A stretch of DNA of 64,000 nucleotides from Caballeronia sp. INDeC2. Its GTDB lineage: Bacteria; Pseudomonadota; Gammaproteobacteria; Burkholderiales; Burkholderiaceae. The notes beneath the pieces are model-generated. The model made no database searches and was not told the origin of the DNA. It saw only the letters and a list, made by a program, of their open reading frames with translations. Numbering within the stretch: position 1 is the first letter of the stretch; each line of letters starts with the position of its first letter. The position numbers and the translations under genes are program-made. This document shows, piece after piece, positions 1-8,940 of the stretch. Where the stretch lies: NCBI RefSeq assembly GCF_023631325.1, contig NZ_JALQDG010000027.1:310001-374000 (forward strand). The letters are read 5' to 3'.

Positions 1-12
1 ATGTCTCGCCGT

Positions 13-90
13 CGGATCAACGGCGATCCGTCCTGAATACAGCGCCCGGCAAGTGAAAACGTGCGGGCATCGGACAACGGCGTCCCCCGC
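13..90 (+). promoter_or_regulatory. ANTAR-type (NasT/NasR) antiterminator leader of the nitrate operon
   Basis: Two hairpins carry the same six-base loop AACGGC, with A at loop position 1 and G at position 4. P1 pairs CGGATC (13-18) with GATCCG (25-30). P2 pairs GGAC (72-75) with GTCC (82-85) and extends, past a left-side bulge at 68-71, through GCGGG (63-67) with CCCGC (86-90). Paired hexaloop hairpins with these two bases are the known recognition element of ANTAR-domain antiterminators such as NasR and NasT, which control nitrate genes. The P2 strand 79-90 is also the left arm of the terminator just before narK, so the two folds exclude each other. The cognate regulator gene is not in the window; by analogy nasS-nasT may lie upstream. 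Confidence 0.82.
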
Positions 91-131
91 TTCGGCTTCC
101 CAGTCGAATGCGCGGGACGCCTTTCTTTTTT
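79..131 (+). terminator. Leader terminator (attenuator) before narK
   Basis: GGCGTCCC (79-86) pairs with GGGACGCC (114-121). After one C-C mismatch the stem extends by three pairs (88-90 with 110-112). It is followed at once by a T-run, TTTCTTTTTT (122-131), which ends 11 bases before the narK start. This is a complete intrinsic terminator in the transcribed leader, so without antitermination the operon should be switched off. Its left arm overlaps hairpin P2 of the ANTAR element. Confidence 0.82.
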
Positions 132-142
132 GCGGAAAGACG

Positions 143-1468
143 ATGGACAAAGCCACCCGGATCGATCTATTCAGCATGCGCAGCGCGCCGATGCGCGCCT
201 TCCATCTCACATGGATGGCGTTCTTCGTCTGCTTCTTCGCGTGGTTCGCATGCGCGCCGCTGATGCCGCTCATCAAGCGCGAATATGGCCTCACGGCGGA
301 TCAGGTCGCGAACATCAACATCGCGGCGGTGGCCGTGACGATTCTGGTGCGCCTCGTCGTCGGCCCGATGTGCGATCGCTTCGGCCCGCGAAAGGTGTAT
401 AGCGCGCTCTTGCTCGCGGGCGCCGTGCCGGTGCTCGGCGCGGCGCTGTCCACAGGCTACGACAGCTTCCTGTGGTGCCGTCTGGCGATCGGTGCAATCG
501 GCGCGAGCTTCGTCATTACGCAATACCACACGTCGGTGATGTTCGCGCCGAACGTCGTCGGCACCGCGAACGCGACGACGGCGGGCTGGGGCAACGCGGG
601 CGCGGGCGCGGCGCAGGCGATCATTCCGCTCTTCGTCGCGGCCGCGATCGCGCTCGGCACGGGCGAAGCATCGGCATGGCGCGTCGCGTTGATCGTGCCG
701 GGCATCGCGATGCCGGTGATGGCCTTCTTCTACTGGCGCTACACGCAAGACTGCCCGCAAGGCGATTTCGCGACGCTGCGCCGTGCAGGCATCGCAATCG
801 ATGGCGGCAAGAAGGGCGGCTGGCAGAGTTTCCTCACCGCATGCTCGAACTATCGCGTGTGGATGTTGTTCGTGACCTATGGCGCGTGCTTCGGTGTCGA
901 AGTGTTCATCCACAACATGGCGGCGGTGTACTACGTCGATCACTTCGATCTCACGCTCGGTCAGGCGGGCATGGCGGCGGGCAGCTTCGGCCTGCTCGCG
1001 CTCTTCGCCCGTGCGCTCGGCGGCTGGCTCTCCGATAAAGCCGCTGCGAAGAAAGGCCTCGATATCCGCGCGACGCTGCTCTTCGCATTGATCGCGGGCG
1101 AAGGCATCGGACTCTATGCGTTCGCGCATGCGCCGAGCGTCGTGCTCGCGATCGTATCGATGCTCACGTTCGGCCTCTTCACGCACATGGCCTGCGGTGC
1201 GACCTACGCGCTCGTGCCCTTCATCGATCGCAAGGCGCTCGGCGGCGTGGCCGGTGTGATCGGCGCCGGCGGCAATGTCGGGGCGGTCGCGGCGGGCTTT
1301 CTGATGAAGGGACTCGGCAACGCGCAGGCGACGCTCTCGATGCTCGGCGTGGTCGTCGCGGGCACGGCGCTGTGCGCGCTCGCGGTGCGCTTCTCTCCCG
1401 AGCACAAGGCACGCGAAGCGGCGTTGCGCGAAAGCGCGCTCGCAGCGAACAACGTCATCGCAAACTGA
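143..1468 (+). CDS. narK: NarK-type nitrate/nitrite MFS transporter
   Basis: A 441-residue, 12-helix major facilitator protein of the nitrate/nitrite porter family, expected in the inner membrane to import nitrate for assimilation. An MFS motif A-like stretch (GPMCDRFGPRKVYS) lies near residues 75-90, and glycine-rich helices resembling the nitrate signature occur in both halves (GWGNAGAG near 150 and GAGGNVGAVAAG near 375). The ATG at 143 is preferred over the in-frame ATG at 53 because GGAAAGA stands just before it and because the leader terminator ends at 131. It opens the nitrate operon, with nirB 11 bases downstream. NarK is the usual partner of cytoplasmic NasA/NirBD; direction and substrate (uptake of nitrate versus nitrite exchange) are inferred. 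Confidence 0.93.
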   Translation: MDKATRIDLFSMRSAPMRAFHLTWMAFFVCFFAWFACAPLMPLIKREYGLTADQVANINIAAVAVTILVRLVVGPMCDRFGPRKVYSALLLAGAVPVLGAALSTGYDSFLWCRLAIGAIGASFVITQYHTSVMFAPNVVGTANATTAGWGNAGAGAAQAIIPLFVAAAIALGTGEASAWRVALIVPGIAMPVMAFFYWRYTQDCPQGDFATLRRAGIAIDGGKKGGWQSFLTACSNYRVWMLFVTYGACFGVEVFIHNMAAVYYVDHFDLTLGQAGMAAGSFGLLALFARALGGWLSDKAAAKKGLDIRATLLFALIAGEGIGLYAFAHAPSVVLAIVSMLTFGLFTHMACGATYALVPFIDRKALGGVAGVIGAGGNVGAVAAGFLMKGLGNAQATLSMLGVVVAGTALCALAVRFSPEHKAREAALRESALAANNVIAN

Positions 1469-1479
1469 GAAGGCCCGTC

Positions 1480-4020
1480 ATGAAAATCGTCGTCATCGGC
1501 CACGGCATGGTCGGCCACAAGTTCCTCGAATGTCTCGCCGCGAGCGGCAATGAAGCGCTGCACGTGACGGTGCTGTGCGAAGAACCGCGCGCCGCGTATG
1601 ACCGCGTGCACTTGACCGAATTCTTCACGGGCAAGAGCGCGGATGATCTTTCGCTCGTCGAAGCAGGCTTCTTCGAGCGGTCGGGCTATGCGCTGAAGTT
1701 GAACGCGCGCGCGGTCGCCATCGATCGCGCGGCGCGCACGGTGACGGCGTCGACCGGCGACGTGCTGCCGTACGACAAGCTCGTGCTCGCGACCGGCTCA
1801 TATCCGTTCGTGCCGCCGGTCGAGGGCCGTGACCGCGACGGCTGCTTCGTGTATCGCACGATCGAGGATCTCGAAGCGATGGGATCGTTCGGCGCGCGCT
1901 CGAAGACGGGCACGGTGGTCGGCGGCGGTCTGCTGGGTCTCGAAGCGGCGAAGGCGCTACGCGACATGGGGCTCGAAACGCATGTGATCGAATTCGCGCC
2001 GCGTTTGATGGCCGTGCAGGTTGATGACGGCGGCGGTCGCGTGCTGCGCGCGAAGATCGAAGAACTCGGCGTCACGGTGCATACGGGCAAGAACACGCTC
2101 GCGATCGTCGAGGGCGATGGCACGGTGAATCGCATGAATTTCGCCGATGACACCCATCTCGACACGGACATGATCGTGTTCTCCGCCGGCATTCGTCCGC
2201 GGGACGACATCGCGCGCGCGGCGGGTCTTACGATCGGCCCGCGCGGCGGCATCGTGATCGACGATACCTGCCGCACGAGCGACGCCGATATCTTCGCCAT
2301 CGGCGAATGCGCGTTGTGGAAAGGCCAGTTGTTCGGCCTCGTCGCGCCTGGTTACGACATGGCGCGCATCGTCGCAAAGCAGATCGTCGGCGAAGAAGCG
2401 GCGTTTGCGGGCGCGGACATGAGCACGAAGCTCAAGCTGATGGGCGTCGATGTCGCGAGCATCGGCGATGCGCACGGCAAGACGGCCGGCTGCCGCACGT
2501 ATCAGTACAGCGACGAGCGCAAGCAGGTCTACAAGAAGATCGTCGTGTCCGATTGCGGCAAGTTTCTGCTGGGCGGCGTGATGGTCGGCGATGCCACCGA
2601 ATACGGCACGCTGCTGCAGATGATGCTGAACAAGATCGAGCTGCCCGCAGCGCCCGAGTTTCTGATTCTCCCGCAAAGCGACGGCAAGGCGAAGCCCGCG
2701 TTAGGCGTCGAAGCATTGCCCGATGGTGCGCAGATCTGTTCGTGCAACAACGTGAGCAAGGCGGAAATCTGCGCGGCCGTGTGCGCGGGCGCGACGAGCA
2801 TCGGCGCGATCAAGTCCTCGTGCAAGGCGGGCGCGTCGTGCGGCGGCTGCGTGCCGCTCGTCACGCAAGTGATGAAGTCGGAGATGAAGCGGCAAGGTCT
2901 CGCCGTGAACAATCATCTGTGCGAGCACTTCGCGTATTCGCGTCAGGAGCTGTATCACATTGCGCGCGTGGAAGGGCATCGCACGTTCGCCGCGCTGCTC
3001 GCGAAACATGGCAAGGGGCGCGGCTGCGATATCTGCAAGCCGGTCGTCGCGAGCATTCTCGCGTCGTGCTGGAACGAGTTCGTGCTGAAGAAGGAGCACG
3101 CGAGCCTGCAGGATTCGAACGATTACTACCTCGCGAACATTCAGCGCGACGGCACGTATAGCGTCGTGCCCCGCATGCCCGGCGGCGAAGTGACGCCCGA
3201 CGGCCTGATCGCGGTCGGGCAGGTCGCAAAGAAGTACGGCCTCTATACGAAGATCACCGGCGGCCAGCGTGTCGACATGTTCGGCGCGCGTGTCGAGCAG
3301 TTGCCGTTTATCTGGGAAGAGCTCATCGCGGCGGGCTTCGAATCCGGTCATGCCTACGGCAAGGCGCTACGCACGGTGAAGTCGTGCGTCGGCTCGACAT
3401 GGTGCCGCTATGGCGTCGGCGATTCGGTCGGTCTCGCAATCGAACTGGAGAACCGCTACAAGGGCCTGCGCACGCCGCACAAGATCAAGTTCGGCGTATC
3501 GGGCTGCACGCGTGAATGCGCCGAGGCGCAAGGCAAGGACATCGGCGTGATCGCGACCGAAAAGGGCTGGAACCTCTACGTCTGCGGCAACGGCGGTATG
3601 AAGCCGCGTCACGCCGAACTCATCGCATCCGATCTCGATCACGACACGCTCGTGCGCTATATCGACCGCTTCCTGATGTTCTACGTTCGCACGGCGGACC
3701 GGCTGCAACGCACGAGCGTATGGCGCGACAACCTCGAAGGCGGCCTCGATTATCTGATCGACGTGATCATCAACGACAAGCTCGATATCGCCGCCGAACT
3801 CGAAGCGGAGATGCAGCTCGTCGTCGATACGTATGAAGACGAGTGGAAGAAGGCCGTCACGGACCCGCATACGCGCAAGCGCTTCCGTCACTTCGTCAAC
3901 AGCGAAGCGGGCGATGCGAACGTGACCTTCGTGGAGGAGCGCGGCCAGATTCGCCCTGCGACGCTCGAAGAGCGCAAGTCGAAACTCGCCGACATTCCCA
4001 TCGCAGTCGAAACCGCTTGA
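1480..4020 (+). CDS. nirB: Nitrite reductase (NADH) large subunit
   Basis: An 846-residue cytoplasmic siroheme nitrite reductase that reduces nitrite to ammonium with NADH. An N-terminal FAD/NAD oxidoreductase domain (VVIGHGMVGHKFLE at the start) is followed by a BFD-type [2Fe-2S] domain, with Cys420 and Cys422 and then SSCKAGASCGGC near 450. Next come the nitrite/sulfite reductase ferredoxin-like and 4Fe-4S/siroheme domains. The siroheme/4Fe-4S ligands follow the pattern C-x5-C (636, 642) and C-x3-C (676, 680). The ATG at 1480 follows narK closely, and the protein begins directly with the dinucleotide-binding strand; an open frame extends upstream into narK but has no typical NirB sequence. 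Length matches the family. Confidence 0.97.
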   Translation: MKIVVIGHGMVGHKFLECLAASGNEALHVTVLCEEPRAAYDRVHLTEFFTGKSADDLSLVEAGFFERSGYALKLNARAVAIDRAARTVTASTGDVLPYDKLVLATGSYPFVPPVEGRDRDGCFVYRTIEDLEAMGSFGARSKTGTVVGGGLLGLEAAKALRDMGLETHVIEFAPRLMAVQVDDGGGRVLRAKIEELGVTVHTGKNTLAIVEGDGTVNRMNFADDTHLDTDMIVFSAGIRPRDDIARAAGLTIGPRGGIVIDDTCRTSDADIFAIGECALWKGQLFGLVAPGYDMARIVAKQIVGEEAAFAGADMSTKLKLMGVDVASIGDAHGKTAGCRTYQYSDERKQVYKKIVVSDCGKFLLGGVMVGDATEYGTLLQMMLNKIELPAAPEFLILPQSDGKAKPALGVEALPDGAQICSCNNVSKAEICAAVCAGATSIGAIKSSCKAGASCGGCVPLVTQVMKSEMKRQGLAVNNHLCEHFAYSRQELYHIARVEGHRTFAALLAKHGKGRGCDICKPVVASILASCWNEFVLKKEHASLQDSNDYYLANIQRDGTYSVVPRMPGGEVTPDGLIAVGQVAKKYGLYTKITGGQRVDMFGARVEQLPFIWEELIAAGFESGHAYGKALRTVKSCVGSTWCRYGVGDSVGLAIELENRYKGLRTPHKIKFGVSGCTRECAEAQGKDIGVIATEKGWNLYVCGNGGMKPRHAELIASDLDHDTLVRYIDRFLMFYVRTADRLQRTSVWRDNLEGGLDYLIDVIINDKLDIAAELEAEMQLVVDTYEDEWKKAVTDPHTRKRFRHFVNSEAGDANVTFVEERGQIRPATLEERKSKLADIPIAVETA

Positions 4021-4037
4021 ATCGTGGAGAAATGATC

Positions 4038-4382
4038 ATGAACGACCGTATCGAACAGGACTGGACCGCCGTTTGCGATCTCGACGACATCGTGCCCGAT
4101 ACGGGCGTCTGCGCGCTCGTGAACGGCACGCAGGTCGCGGTGTTTCATCTCGCGGGCGAGGACGCCACCGTCTACGCGATCGACAACTTCGATCCGCATT
4201 CGCAAGCCGCGGTGCTCTCGCGCGGCATCGTCGGAAGTCTGGGCGAGCGCGTCGTCGTCGCATCGCCGATCTATAAACAGCACTTCGATCTGCGCACGGG
4301 CGAATGTCTCGAAACGCCGGAGCTATCGGTCAGCGCGTATCGCGTGAAGGTCGCGAGCGGCAAGGTGTGGGTCGCGGCATGA
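4038..4382 (+). CDS. nirD: Nitrite reductase (NADH) small subunit
   Basis: A 114-residue Rieske-fold partner of NirB. The Rieske cluster ligands are absent, as is normal in NirD: the two loop positions read NFDPHSQ and SPIYKQHFDL rather than CxH and CxxH. Two in-frame ATGs exist, at 4032 and 4038. GGAGA at 4026-4030 is spaced properly for 4038 and is too close for 4032. The stop overlaps the next start as ATGA, which indicates translational coupling to the FAD oxidoreductase. The protein helps NirB activity or assembly in the cytoplasm. Confidence 0.93.
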   Translation: MNDRIEQDWTAVCDLDDIVPDTGVCALVNGTQVAVFHLAGEDATVYAIDNFDPHSQAAVLSRGIVGSLGERVVVASPIYKQHFDLRTGECLETPELSVSAYRVKVASGKVWVAA

Positions 4383-5650
4383 AGACCGAATATGCGGTGG
4401 CGGGCATGGCGTCGTTGCGCGACACCGCGCAGCGCCGGCGGCTCGTCGTCATCGGCAACGGCATGGCGGGCATGCGCACGGTCGAGGAGTTGCTGAAGAT
4501 CGCGCCGGGGCTCTACGACATCACCGTGTTCGGCGCCGAACCGTATGGCAACTACAACCGCATTCTGTTGTCGCCGGTGCTCGCGGGCGAGAAGTCCGTC
4601 GACGACATCATCCTCAACACGCGCGAATGGTACGACGCGAACGACATCACGCTGCATGCGGGCGATGCGGTCATCGACATCGATCGCGCGCGGCGTATCG
4701 TGCGTTCGCAGAAGGGCGTCGAAGCGCGTTACGACCGCTTGCTGATCGCGACCGGCTCGAACCCTTTCATCATTCCGGTGCCGGGCCGCGATCTTCCCGG
4801 CGTGATCGCGTTTCGTGACATTCAGGATGTCGAAACGATGCTTGGCATGGCACGAGATCATCGTCATGCGGTGATCATCGGCGGCGGCTTGCTCGGGCTC
4901 GAAGCGGCCAACGGCTTGCAACGGCAAGGCATGTCGGTGACGGTCGTGCATTCGGGCGAGAGCCTGATGGATCGTCAACTCGATGCGAGCGCGTCCGCGT
5001 TGCTCAAACGTTCGCTCGAAGCGAAAGGCCTGCGTTTCGCGATGGCCGCGCAGACCGCTGAAATCATCGGCGAGGAACGCGTGCGCGCCGTGCGTTTCGC
5101 CGACGGCACGCAGATCGACGCGGACCTCGTCGTGATGACGGCGGGCGTGCGGCCCAACATCGCGCTCGCGCAAGAAGCCGGTCTGCATTGCGAGCGTGCC
5201 ATCGTCGTCGACGACACATTGCAGACCTTCGATCCGCGCGTCTATGCGGTGGGCGAATGCGTGCAGCATCGCTCGGCGACGTTCGGTCTCGTCGCGCCGA
5301 TCTGGGATCAGGCGCGCGTGGCGGGCGCGCATCTCGCGGGCGCGGGGCATCGGCGCTATGTGCAGCGCGCGACCGCGACGAAGCTCAAGGTGACGGGCGT
5401 CGATCTGTATTCGGCGGGCGATTTCATCGGCGGCGAAGACAGCGAGGATCTCGTGCTGCGCGATCCGCGGCGCGGCGTTTATAAGCGTCTCGTGTTGCAG
5501 GCGGGACGTGTGATCGGCGCTGTGTTGTATGGCGACGTGAAGGACGGCGGCTGGTACTTCGACCTTATTCAGAACCGCACGGACGTATCGCATCTGCGCG
5601 GCAAGCTTCTTTTTGGCAAGACGCTTTGCGAAGGGATTGCATTGGGTTAA
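4379..5650 (+). CDS. FAD/NAD(P)-dependent oxidoreductase of nitrate assimilation
   Basis: A 423-residue pyridine nucleotide-disulfide family protein resembling the N-terminal half of NirB. It has an FAD-binding GxGxxG-type stretch (VVIGNGMAGMRTVEEL, about residues 22-37), an ATG-type motif (LLIATGSNPF, about 121), a second dinucleotide site (VIIGGGLLGLEAANGL, about 165) and GECVQHR before the FAD end. It lacks the [2Fe-2S] and siroheme parts of NirB. Its start overlaps the nirD stop by four bases, and nasA follows after 99 bases. The likely role is passing electrons from NAD(P)H to NasA, as NasB/NasC-type proteins do in assimilatory nitrate reductases. The electron-transfer assignment comes from context; a paralogous nitrite reductase-associated function is possible. 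Confidence 0.82.
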   Translation: MKTEYAVAGMASLRDTAQRRRLVVIGNGMAGMRTVEELLKIAPGLYDITVFGAEPYGNYNRILLSPVLAGEKSVDDIILNTREWYDANDITLHAGDAVIDIDRARRIVRSQKGVEARYDRLLIATGSNPFIIPVPGRDLPGVIAFRDIQDVETMLGMARDHRHAVIIGGGLLGLEAANGLQRQGMSVTVVHSGESLMDRQLDASASALLKRSLEAKGLRFAMAAQTAEIIGEERVRAVRFADGTQIDADLVVMTAGVRPNIALAQEAGLHCERAIVVDDTLQTFDPRVYAVGECVQHRSATFGLVAPIWDQARVAGAHLAGAGHRRYVQRATATKLKVTGVDLYSAGDFIGGEDSEDLVLRDPRRGVYKRLVLQAGRVIGAVLYGDVKDGGWYFDLIQNRTDVSHLRGKLLFGKTLCEGIALG

Positions 5651-5652
5651 GC

Positions 5653-5716
5653 GATCCGGGTTTGTCGCCGGATCCCATCGCTAATAACCCACCACGAAAA
5701 CGGCATCCGGCGACAA
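5653..5716 (+). repeat. Inverted repeats in the nasA leader
   Basis: A perfect 12-base inverted repeat, TTGTCGCCGGAT (5662-5673) and ATCCGGCGACAA (5705-5716), lies 34 bases before nasA. Its left arm also forms a shorter hairpin, GATCCGG (5653-5659) with CCGGATC (5668-5674). The two folds compete for the same bases. There is no T-run, so this is not a simple terminator, and the loops lack the ANTAR hexaloop pattern. Function unknown; it could set nasA expression relative to the upstream genes or act as a protein-binding site. Confidence 0.5.
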
Positions 5717-5749
5717 CAACACTGGATAGCCAAGCAAGAGACGTTGAAC

Positions 5750-8485
5750 ATGACCATGCCCATCATCCCGATCGAATCCGCCTCCGTCAAAACGACGTGC
5801 CCTTATTGCGGCGTCGGCTGCGGCGTAGAGGCATCGCCGAAAAGCGCGACCGAAGCGACCATCGCGGGCGATGAAACGCATCCGTCGAACTTCGGCCGTC
5901 TGTGCGTGAAGGGCTCGGCGCTCGGCGACACGATCGGGCTCGAAGGCCGCCTGCTCAGTCCGAAGCTGCGCGACAGGCGCACCGGATCGCTCGCAGACGT
6001 GTCATGGGACGATGCGCTCGGCACGGTCGCGAACGGCTTTGCACGCATCATCGAAGAGCATGGTCCGGATGCGGTCGCGTTCTATGTATCGGGTCAGTTG
6101 CTCACCGAGGATTACTACGTCGCCAACAAGCTGATGAAGGGCTATATCGGCAGCGCGAACATCGATACGAATTCGCGGCTGTGCATGTCGTCATCGGTGG
6201 CGGGGCACAAGCGCGCATTCGGCGAAGACCTCGTGCCCATGAACTACGAGGACCTCGAACTGGCGGACCTCGTCGTGCTGGTCGGCTCGAACACGGCATG
6301 GTGCCATCCGATTCTCTTTCAGCGCATCGTGAAGATGAAGGAGAAGCGGCCGGAGATGAAGATCGTCGTGATCGATCCGCGCCATACCGCGACGTGCGAA
6401 ATGGCCGATCTGCATCTGCCGCTCAAGCCCGGCAGCGACGTGCCGCTCTTCAACGGCCTGCTCGCGTTCCTCGCGGAACATGGCGCGACTGATGCAACTT
6501 TCATCGATGCGCACACTCGCGGCTTCGATGCCGCACTCGCCGCTTCAGGGCCTTCTGATCTCGCGCGAACCGCGAAGGACTGCAAGCTCGATCAGCACGA
6601 CCTGATGGCGTTCTATCGCCTGTTCGCGCGCACGGAACGCGTGGTGACGGTCTATTCACAAGGCGTGAATCAGTCGAGCGCGGGCACGGACAAGGTCAAC
6701 GGCATCATCAACTGTCATCTGGCGACGGGGCGCATCGGCAAGCCGGGCATGGGGCCGTTTTCTTTCACCGGCCAACCCAACGCGATGGGCGGCCGCGAAG
6801 TCGGCGGCCTCGCGAATACGCTCGCCGCGCATCTAGAGTTCGGCAATCCGCTGCACGGCGAGATCGTGCAGACGTTCTGGAATTCGCCCGCGATTGCGGA
6901 GCGCGCCGGATTGAAGGCCGTCGAATTGTTCGATGCAATCGAATCCGGCCGCGTGAAAGCGGTGTGGGTGATGGGTACCAATCCGGTCGTGAGCCTGCCC
7001 GACGGCGATCGCGTGAAGCGGGCGCTCGAACAATGCGAGCTCGTGGTGTGCTCGGACATCATCGAGAAGACGGATACCAACGCATTCGCCGATGTGCTGC
7101 TGCCCGCGCTCGGCTGGGGCGAAAAGGACGGCACCGTGACGAACTCGGAGCGGCGCATTTCGCGTCAACGCGCGTTCATTCCGGCGCCGGGCCAGGCGCG
7201 CGCGGACTGGCGCATCATCTGCGATGTCGCGCGGCGCATGGGCTTCGAAGGCTTCGTCTTCGCGGGTCCGCATGAGATCTTCGACGAGCACGCGCGTCTC
7301 TCCGCGTATCGCAACGATGCGTCGACGGGCGTGCATCGCGCGTTCGACATCGGTGGCCTGGCGGGTCTCGAGCGCGCGCAATATGACGCCTTGCAGCCGA
7401 CGCAATGGCCGCTGCGCTCGGTTGAAGAAGGCAGCACCGCGAGGCTCTTCGAAGCGCGCCGATTCAGTCACGCCGACGGCCGCGCGCGCTTCGTCCCGAC
7501 CGCGCCGCGCGATCCCGTCAATGCGCCCGACGAAGACTATCCGCTTGTGCTCAACACCGGCCGTGTGCGCGATCAATGGCACACGATGACGCGCACGGGC
7601 CGATCCGCGAAGCTCGCGGGACACGTCGGTGAATCGTTCATCGACATGCATCCGCAAGACGCGCTCGCATGCGGCGTGCGCGAAGGCGAACTCGCGCGTG
7701 TTTCGAGCCGCTGGGGCTCCATGATCGCGCGCGTGCAACACGGCGGCGGCATGCCGCGCGGCAGCGTGTTCGTGCCGATTCACTGGAACGATCAGGTTGC
7801 ATCGGATGCGCGCGTCGGCGCGGTGGTCAATCCGGTCGTCGATCCTGTTTCAGGCGAGCCGGAGTTCAAGCACACGCCTGTCGCGATCGAGAAATTTCAC
7901 GTCACGTGGCATGGATTTTCGTTGTCTCGCGCCGCGCCCGATCTCGACATGGTCACGCACTGGACGCGCGTGCACGGCACGCACCACGTGCGCTACGAGA
8001 TGGCGGGACGCAATCGCTTCGATGCATCGCACGGCGATCATCACGACTGGGCGCGCGCGCTCTTTCATATCGACGATCGGCACGCGGACTGGATCGAATA
8101 CGAGGACAAGAGCGCGGGCGTGTATCGCGCGGCGCATGTCGTGGACGAGCGCATCGAGAGTTGCGTGTTCATCTCCGAGCGGCCCGATCTGCCCGCGCGC
8201 GCATGGCTCGCGACGCTCTTCGACAAGGACCGGCTCGACGACGAGGATCGCGCGAGCCTTTTGCTCGGCCAGCCGATAGGCAAGGGCGAGGATACCGGAC
8301 CGACCGTGTGCTCGTGCTTCGGCGTCGGACGCAACACGATCTGCAACGCGATCCGCGACAAGGGACTCGGAACCGCAGCGGAAATCACGTCGTGCCTGAA
8401 GGCGGGCGGCAACTGCGGGTCGTGCGTGCCGGAGCTGAAGAAACTCATCGTCGAGACGCGGATGGTGCGCTTGAGCACGGTCTGA
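5750..8485 (+). CDS. nasA: Assimilatory nitrate reductase, molybdopterin catalytic subunit
   Basis: A 911-residue cytoplasmic molybdenum enzyme reducing nitrate to nitrite. The N-terminal 4Fe-4S ligands are Cys17, Cys20, Cys24 and Cys52. They are followed by molybdopterin oxidoreductase domains (VVIDPRHTATCEMADLHLPL, SQGVNQSSAGTDKVNGI, MGTNPVVSLPDGDRVK) and a molydopterin dinucleotide-binding domain (LNTGRVRDQWHTMTRTGRS). The C-terminus carries a BFD-type [2Fe-2S] domain (CSCFGVGRNTIC, then SCLKAGGNCGSCVP), as in NasA proteins that take electrons internally. The ATG at 5750 has AAGAGA upstream; a TTG six bases earlier is less likely. It is the last gene of the operon, and no periplasmic signal is present, supporting an assimilatory role. 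Confidence 0.95.
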   Translation: MTMPIIPIESASVKTTCPYCGVGCGVEASPKSATEATIAGDETHPSNFGRLCVKGSALGDTIGLEGRLLSPKLRDRRTGSLADVSWDDALGTVANGFARIIEEHGPDAVAFYVSGQLLTEDYYVANKLMKGYIGSANIDTNSRLCMSSSVAGHKRAFGEDLVPMNYEDLELADLVVLVGSNTAWCHPILFQRIVKMKEKRPEMKIVVIDPRHTATCEMADLHLPLKPGSDVPLFNGLLAFLAEHGATDATFIDAHTRGFDAALAASGPSDLARTAKDCKLDQHDLMAFYRLFARTERVVTVYSQGVNQSSAGTDKVNGIINCHLATGRIGKPGMGPFSFTGQPNAMGGREVGGLANTLAAHLEFGNPLHGEIVQTFWNSPAIAERAGLKAVELFDAIESGRVKAVWVMGTNPVVSLPDGDRVKRALEQCELVVCSDIIEKTDTNAFADVLLPALGWGEKDGTVTNSERRISRQRAFIPAPGQARADWRIICDVARRMGFEGFVFAGPHEIFDEHARLSAYRNDASTGVHRAFDIGGLAGLERAQYDALQPTQWPLRSVEEGSTARLFEARRFSHADGRARFVPTAPRDPVNAPDEDYPLVLNTGRVRDQWHTMTRTGRSAKLAGHVGESFIDMHPQDALACGVREGELARVSSRWGSMIARVQHGGGMPRGSVFVPIHWNDQVASDARVGAVVNPVVDPVSGEPEFKHTPVAIEKFHVTWHGFSLSRAAPDLDMVTHWTRVHGTHHVRYEMAGRNRFDASHGDHHDWARALFHIDDRHADWIEYEDKSAGVYRAAHVVDERIESCVFISERPDLPARAWLATLFDKDRLDDEDRASLLLGQPIGKGEDTGPTVCSCFGVGRNTICNAIRDKGLGTAAEITSCLKAGGNCGSCVPELKKLIVETRMVRLSTV

Positions 8486-8561
8486 CTTTCACGTTTTCGC
8501 GGGCGCATGCCGTCCGCTTTCTCAGTCTGTAACACTCCCAATATCCGGGTCAACCCTCGGA

Positions 8562-8592
8562 GACGCCCGAAAACAGGCCGTTTCGGGGCGTC
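8562..8592 (+). terminator. Hairpin after nasA, possible operon end
   Basis: GACGCCCGAAA (8562-8572) pairs with TTTCGGGGCGTC (8581-8592) with one bulged G and an eight-base loop. It sits 77 bases after the nasA stop. No T-run follows, so it may stabilise the 3' end or help rho-dependent ending rather than act as an intrinsic terminator. Nothing else is recognisable in the 284 bases between nasA and the next small frame. Confidence 0.35.
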
Positions 8593-8769
8593 GGCCGCTT
8601 CGAATGAGCGGTGGCAAACCAAGAATTCTCACGAATTGTTACGACGTGAAATGTAGTGTGGCCTTCCCCACGCTTCGTCCGATTCATCTTCCGTACAGTC
8701 ACTCAAAACGCAGGCAATTGAAAGACCAGAAGCCTGGAAACAAACATAAGAAGTGATACGGGGATTGCG

Positions 8770-8940
8770 ATGAAGAAGAACGCAAATCAAATCGACCAGG
8801 CGGAAGGCCAACGCGCCACGATCCGCTCGACGGAAGCCAAGAGCCCGTCACAAGCACACCTCGACCTGCTGCACGAACGTCGACTTCGGATGATCGAAGC
8901 TCGCGACGTGCGCAATGATCGCATCCCGCACCGCACCTGA
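8770..8940 (+). CDS. Small hydrophilic protein of unknown function
   Basis: A 56-residue, highly charged, Arg/Gln-rich frame (MKKNANQIDQAEGQ at the start, ending RNDRIPHRT). GGGA stands seven bases before the ATG. The second half, around SQAHLDLLHERRLRMIEARD, looks like an amphipathic helix. It has no signal peptide, membrane segment or cysteine. It stands alone between nasA and the secreted-protein genes, with more than 180 bases to the next start. I do not recognise it; codon use is similar to its neighbours, but the short length leaves real doubt. Confidence 0.5.
   Translation: MKKNANQIDQAEGQRATIRSTEAKSPSQAHLDLLHERRLRMIEARDVRNDRIPHRT

Noticed and set aside
1..36. Short frame starting at base 1 (11 codons)
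   Set aside because: It falls on hairpin P1 of the ANTAR leader, so the bases are explained as RNA structure rather than coding sequence.
5653..5674. Hairpin after the FAD oxidoreductase gene taken as an intrinsic terminator
   Set aside because: No T-run follows, and the arms also form a longer competing repeat; kept only as an uncertain structured element.
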